Below are positions 59,405 through 64,000 of a stretch of 64,000 nt of DNA, in pieces (positions within the stretch are counted from its first letter, which is position 1; each line of letters begins with the position of its first letter). The stretch comes from Andrena cerasifolii (Eukaryota; Arthropoda; Insecta; Hymenoptera; Andrenidae), in contig NC_135133.1 of assembly GCF_050908995.1 (NCBI RefSeq), positions 4,940,001-5,004,000 of the forward strand, given 5' to 3'. The notes below the pieces were generated by a model. The model was given only the letters and a program-made list of their open reading frames with translations. It ran no database searches and had not been told where the DNA came from. The position numbers and the translations under genes are program-made.

Positions 59405-61077
59405 GGGATGGAAAATAAGGATTCCCAAATGCAACTCCTGGAAATTGAATTTTGTGTGGGTTCAAAGTAAGGGGTAGTGTGGCAGAAGTTTACCCAGTAC
59501 GAAAGGTGCATGGAAAAACAAACGCAGCTCGTCAAAGCACGTGCATATTTCCCAACTTTCCACCAATTGTGTTTTTGTTAATCGACCGTCTCTCGGGTTT
59601 CTGTTATTTTTCAGTTATCCTTCGATGTTCCCAGAGATAGATATCAATCGACGTTGAATATCGCCGATTTTCAGTGGAAACAGAAGCAGACAGTGGCCCA
59701 GCGTTTCACAGACCCCCTGAAATCGAATAGGTCCGTAAAAACTCCAGGTTCACCGCGAAAAAAATGACCATCCACCCCCTCGGCGCTTGTTCCCTGTCAA
59801 TCCCGCGGGCGCCCGTTGCACGCGACTGTTCACTGTGGCCATTAATCAGGCACAAAGGAAAAATCTACGAGCGGCGCCGGTGAAAAACGAAAAAGTAATT
59901 AACGCTAAGGGCGGGCGGGCGCCGGTCTCGCTCGCGGCGAACTGCAAAATCATCGAGCGGCGAGACGCGGAGGGCGGTGAAGAGGGCTCGAAAGCCGAAA
60001 AACCCTTGGTTACGTGGTGGCGCGAAAGCCTGCGAAAGCCACCAGTCATGAACCCGCGCATTGACGCGGAGTCGCAGAACGTTCGGAAATTTTTCCCTCC
60101 CCCCCATTGAAGTCGGCGCTCGGGTTTGTCCCTCATTGTCGCGGTTGTTCGGTTACAACGTAACACCGTGACAAATTTGCCGCTAGTACCGCGTATAATT
60201 GCCTTCGCTCCTCTCCTTTTCAGAGACGTCGACCCCTTCTCACCGCCCCTCGGCTAAGTTGGCTTTGTGTCGGCTGCGGAAAATATTCCCGGGGCACACG
60301 GCGAACGCATAATCTCTCGCCTCTACGGCCAGTCATGGATCCAGTTTCCCGGCCGACGTCGTTAAATCAGCCATATGCTTAAGTCTGGTCACGTTCGCGC
60401 GATTCCGTCTGATAAATTGATTGCGTTTCGGGATTCTCCACGGTGTCGCGCAGCTGTTGGCGCAGCCCCGGCCCAATTTACAGGGGTGCGGGAGGCAGCG
60501 CGGCCTCACCCCCCCTCGCATTATGCGTGGAGGAAATATAGCGAGATAGGGTGGTTGTTTCTAGCGACAAGTCACGAGCTTCGGTTTGCTGTTTCTAAGC
60601 ATCGCCGCAGTTGAGGAATACCCACAGGTAGAGATTCCTATAAGAATCGTGGTAAATGGCGATGGCAGGTAATCTCCGTGTTATTAACGCTTGTATCTCG
60701 CGCAGCTCGGCTCTTCCCGCCCCGTCTCGCGAGGAATTTAAATGGAAATTACGTTTAGGAATCGCGACGAATTTGTTAACGCTCTTGAAGTCCAAGTCTG
60801 ACTGCGGGGCTGCACTCGCGTGGAAAGGTAACACGGTCTTATCTATTTGACGCCGCGAGCCGCCCTGTACGGTATCTCCAAGTAAGCTGCTTGCTTGCGG
60901 GGCGAAGACCGTAAGAAAAACCGTGTATTTTCTCCGTCGAGATCACGTATGTCGAGGTTTCAAAGTAAATAGCACGGTGTATTTTCATCTGGTTGGCATC
61001 GCAGTCCGTGAAACGAGAAACTCGGCCCGCGACGCGGGCAAACGGTAACTTTTGTATCGAGGAGAAGCGTAACCAGA
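59405..61077. other. No gene seen
   Basis: GC-rich sequence with chance frames on both strands; no splice-site pairs or repeats supported. Confidence 0.45.
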
Positions 61078-62073
61078 TAGCGCACAGTGGGGTGGCTGAC
61101 CCTAAAAGTTGGCGAAAAATCGAAATACAAAAGAATGTTTACATATCTGATTTTTTATCCCTGGTATAGTTGAAATATATCCTCAGCCTGCTACAACTCT
61201 TCCTTCCTTTCCCGAGTCGGTCAAAAACAATTAGACGTAGCAACTCCATTACATGTTTCTTCCAGGCGATCTATCAAACGATTTTGTGTAGGTATTTTAT
61301 ATGTTTTCTGTGTTATAAACTTCTGTTTCGCGATGAAGACGTCAATTTCAGATGTTTATTTAATTACTCTTTGCTGTTATACGTTTGCGACAAGCAATAA
61401 TACCTTCATAAAGTTTAATTCAAAATTGCCTCGTATAACCTTAATTACCATAGTTGATCTACACAAACAATTAAACATTTAGTTAACTTCCAAGTCTGAT
61501 CAAGCATTGTTCTTTGCACAGTTATCGTCTCTGATTATCAAAGAACTGAGATTAACTTTCAGATTCTGCTCGTTTTTGCTCGAATCCCTAAAATTTCAAG
61601 TTATCCAAAAAGGTTCCGAGTTCGTGAAAATAATGTCTTTTTGCAATCAGGATATTTTAAATCACTTCTTATTAAGTTAACATCCCGTAATAACCAGCAA
61701 GAGACGATTACCCCCAAAAAATCGTCGATCTCTGCCCAAAGAAGCTTTAAACTTATTATTGCCTCCAGTTATAAGTCGTGATGATCATACTACACCGTTG
61801 CAGTCTGATAATGAATATGGTGACAGCGATACTAGTCCACATGATCATTGACATGATCACTGCATTGCCGTATCAAAAAAATAAATAAAAATATTTCACA
61901 GATTGTGTTATTAAATATGTACAGAAATGTATTAAATAAGTTTAAAAGAGGAATCTTTTGTTTTATTTACTTTAAAATAATCGTTTCTGATCGAGTTATT
62001 TAATTAACACAAGTTTTCATGACGCCCAGGAATTGATGCCAAATTTTAGGGTCTTTCACTCCACTGTGCAGCA
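61078..62073. mobile_element. Second Transib-like element, 986 bp
   Basis: Heptamers CACAGTG at 61083-61089 and, inverted, at 62062-62068. On the left a 23-bp spacer is followed by CGAAAAATC (61113-61121). The right end keeps the heptamer and the spacer motif GACCCTAAAA but its nonamer position has drifted. TIR identity covers about 33 bp. The 5-bp flanks are TAGCG and CAGCA, identical at the middle three, consistent with a decayed duplication. The AT-rich interior has a possible coding remnant. Confidence 0.65.
61702..61851 (+). pseudogene. Possible C-terminal coding remnant
   Basis: After an acceptor-like TAATAACCAG the frame AGC AAG AGA... reads SKRRLPPKNRRSLPKEALNL, then a hydrophobic-to-acidic tail ending in SPHDH and TGA at 61849-61851. 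The basic stretch and acidic tail look protein-like amid AT-rich DNA. I cannot match it to a Transib transposase or any named family, and no catalytic residues can be placed. Upstream frames are broken. Confidence 0.25.
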
Positions 62074-64000
62074 GCTAATTCGAAACGCTCGCTCACGGAA
62101 AATTATTCCGCGGCGCGCGCTCTGCGAGAATGTTTTCGTTTCATAAATAAAACGGATCCGAGTGGGTATCTGGCTGCAGCGGGACCACGATAGACCGGGT
62201 CGAGTTTACACTCATAACATCTGAAAGTTTGCGCCGGTGGCCGCGTTTAAGGTCAGTCTGTTATTTCCGGTGGCCGCGTTGCTCTTTCGCGCGGTTCCGT
62301 TTCCTTCGGTGTTCTCTCCCCACAACGCCCTCCTTAAATAAACCATGTTTCGCCTCTTCGACGTCCGACAACGGCTCGACTGGGGCAGCAAGAACTTCAG
62401 TCCAGTTTTCGGGTGACGTCTAAAAGAGGGGGTGGATTGAAAGGGAATTGCTGGCCGGCGTCGAGGGCGGCGGTGCCAACGCGGAGCGTATCGATTCACA
62501 CACGGCCATGAATCTACGAAAATTCTAGTCCCTTCTGGTGAGTCATATCCGATCCTTTGCATTAACTGAACAACACGCGAGGGGGAGAAGCGCAGTAAAA
62601 CGGGGATCCGCGCGGGAGCGCTTCGTAAGAACGCCGACGATGGGCGGGGGGGCGGAGGGGTTGAAAAAAAAGTAATCAACGTAACCATATTTTACGGAAC
62701 CTGTATACACACCCGCCGTATTACGCTGGCCATGATAAAAATACAACGGACGGTACTGTGAGAAATTTCACCGGCAAGGGAGAAAAAACGGTCGGATATA
62801 ATATTTTTCTCCGCGCCGGAATAAACATTCTGTAATCCCCGTGACGTGCTCGTCCGCTAATGATTAAAACGGCCGGGGTCAAAGGAAGAATTTTTAGGGA
62901 CGGGGATGAAAAATTGTCGCCCAGAGACTGTAAACCAACGACGACGAGAAATACCGGGGCGGTGGAAGTACATTAGATATCAGAGGTGGAAAATGTATGC
63001 GGGAAATGCTTCGCGCGCGAGTTGAGAAATTTCATGGATTTGTTCAGCGAATCGAAAGCCAAGGGAGGAGTAGCCTGGCTAACTTCGTTCCTCCGTAAGT
63101 CGAAGCACTAGAGAAGCCTAGCGCGAAACGAGAGTAATGGAGATTGTAACTAATAAAAGAAGAAGCACGCCTTGCGAAGGCGGAGAGGAAGTTCGATAAG
63201 ATAAAAAGCATGAAGCGCGTATTAAAAGTGGAAGTAGCTCTTAAGTAAGGCGCAAGGAGCTCTCGGTGATGACGAAGTTAGGCGGCGCGGGCGGCACGAC
63301 AGGAATCGTCGAGTGGTGAAGTGAAGGGATGCTTTCCAAATTCACCAAACACGCCACCGAGATAAGTCTGTTAACGACTTCGCCGAGAAGCCGGCTCTGT
63401 TCCTCGCGGCATAGAGCCCGTCACAGGGGAGGGCGGGAAAGAAACCTCGGCGATGGCGAATAGCGTGTACAACTACGCGGCTAAAAGCGCCATAAAAATT
63501 CTCCGCTGCTCAAATATCGCGCGCGCGGATGCAGGTGCTTTCCGGGAGACGGGCGCGGCTGATAAGATTAGTGGAATTTCTAAGAACGCGCCGATGTCGT
63601 AAAGCTGCCAGCTCTACGCGCTGGGTATCGCGTCTAGAAGGGGGTGGGGAGGATTATTATTTCATCCACGGAGATGAAACGTTTGATCGAAGACCTCTGC
63701 CCTTTTCATTAGCGATTCGAGAGGCGGACGGAAACGCCGATCTACTCGCTAATGAGGGAGGCGAAAAACACGGGAGGGTAACGAATAGCCAAATATTGAC
63801 CGTTTTACGCGAACCCCGGGCGCATTTTCCTCGATGAAGCTAGCCTTCAAGGGGTGCGTGTTGTTTTGACCGTTGGAAATGGAATTGTGTTAAAGGGACG
63901 TTCCACGAAACTAAATAAAATTCTGGTGGTAGAAGGTAGATTAGACTAGACTAGAGAACTGTATCTCGGAAATTTAGTGATTCTACCGAAAGAGAAGGCC
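62074..64000. other. No gene seen
   Basis: GC-rich sequence. A plus-strand donor-like CTTCTG|GTGAGTCAT near 62537 lacks a convincing acceptor. No repeats supported. Confidence 0.45.

Overview
The window looks like nuclear DNA from an insect, most likely a hymenopteran. This is inferred from GC-rich, CpG-rich unique sequence full of TTAATTA-type motifs, intron-style splice signals, one short TTAGG-like (insect telomere type) tract, and many DNA-transposon remnants. There are no prokaryotic gene arrays, rRNA, tRNA, CRISPR arrays or intact long protein genes. Most open frames here are chance products of GC-rich sequence.

Host gene content is thin. The best case is the 3' end of a minus-strand gene: a 71-nt exon (24894-24964), a terminal coding piece (24272-24360), then an AT-rich 3' UTR with an AATAAA signal near 23800. 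A 94-nt minus-strand exon candidate at 54870-54963 has a matching phase. If it belongs to the same gene, most of the window from 25 to 55 kb is one large intron. A possible 5' exon and promoter of another minus-strand transcript lies at 19149-19660.

The rest is a layered transposon landscape set in GC-rich filler. There are five relatives of a TA-flanked family with GGG-rich ends (3.5, 12.2, 14.4, 40.9 and 42.5 kb). One of them keeps a pogo-type psq helix-turn-helix and has a 682-bp foldback nested inside it. Two foldback MITEs start CAAGGG and have TAA/TTA target duplications (11.8 and 22.4 kb); one of these is itself interrupted. Two elements have TTAA target duplications (31.1 and 58.9 kb), and one has a GCGGCG duplication (57.5 kb).

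The outstanding object is a 6.1-kb element at 45601-51698. Its termini are CACAGTG, a 23-bp spacer and CCAAAAATC, which is the geometry of V(D)J recombination signals and of Transib transposons. It is flanked by a perfect 5-bp GC-rich duplication (CGCCG). It carries no visible transposase but holds a foldback with outward-facing core promoters, a collagen-like Gly-X-Y fragment, and a tandemly duplicated 1.6-1.76 kb cassette with a splice-competent exon, a short ORF and an expanding ~40-bp minisatellite. A second, smaller element with the same heptamer and spacer geometry lies at 61083-62068.
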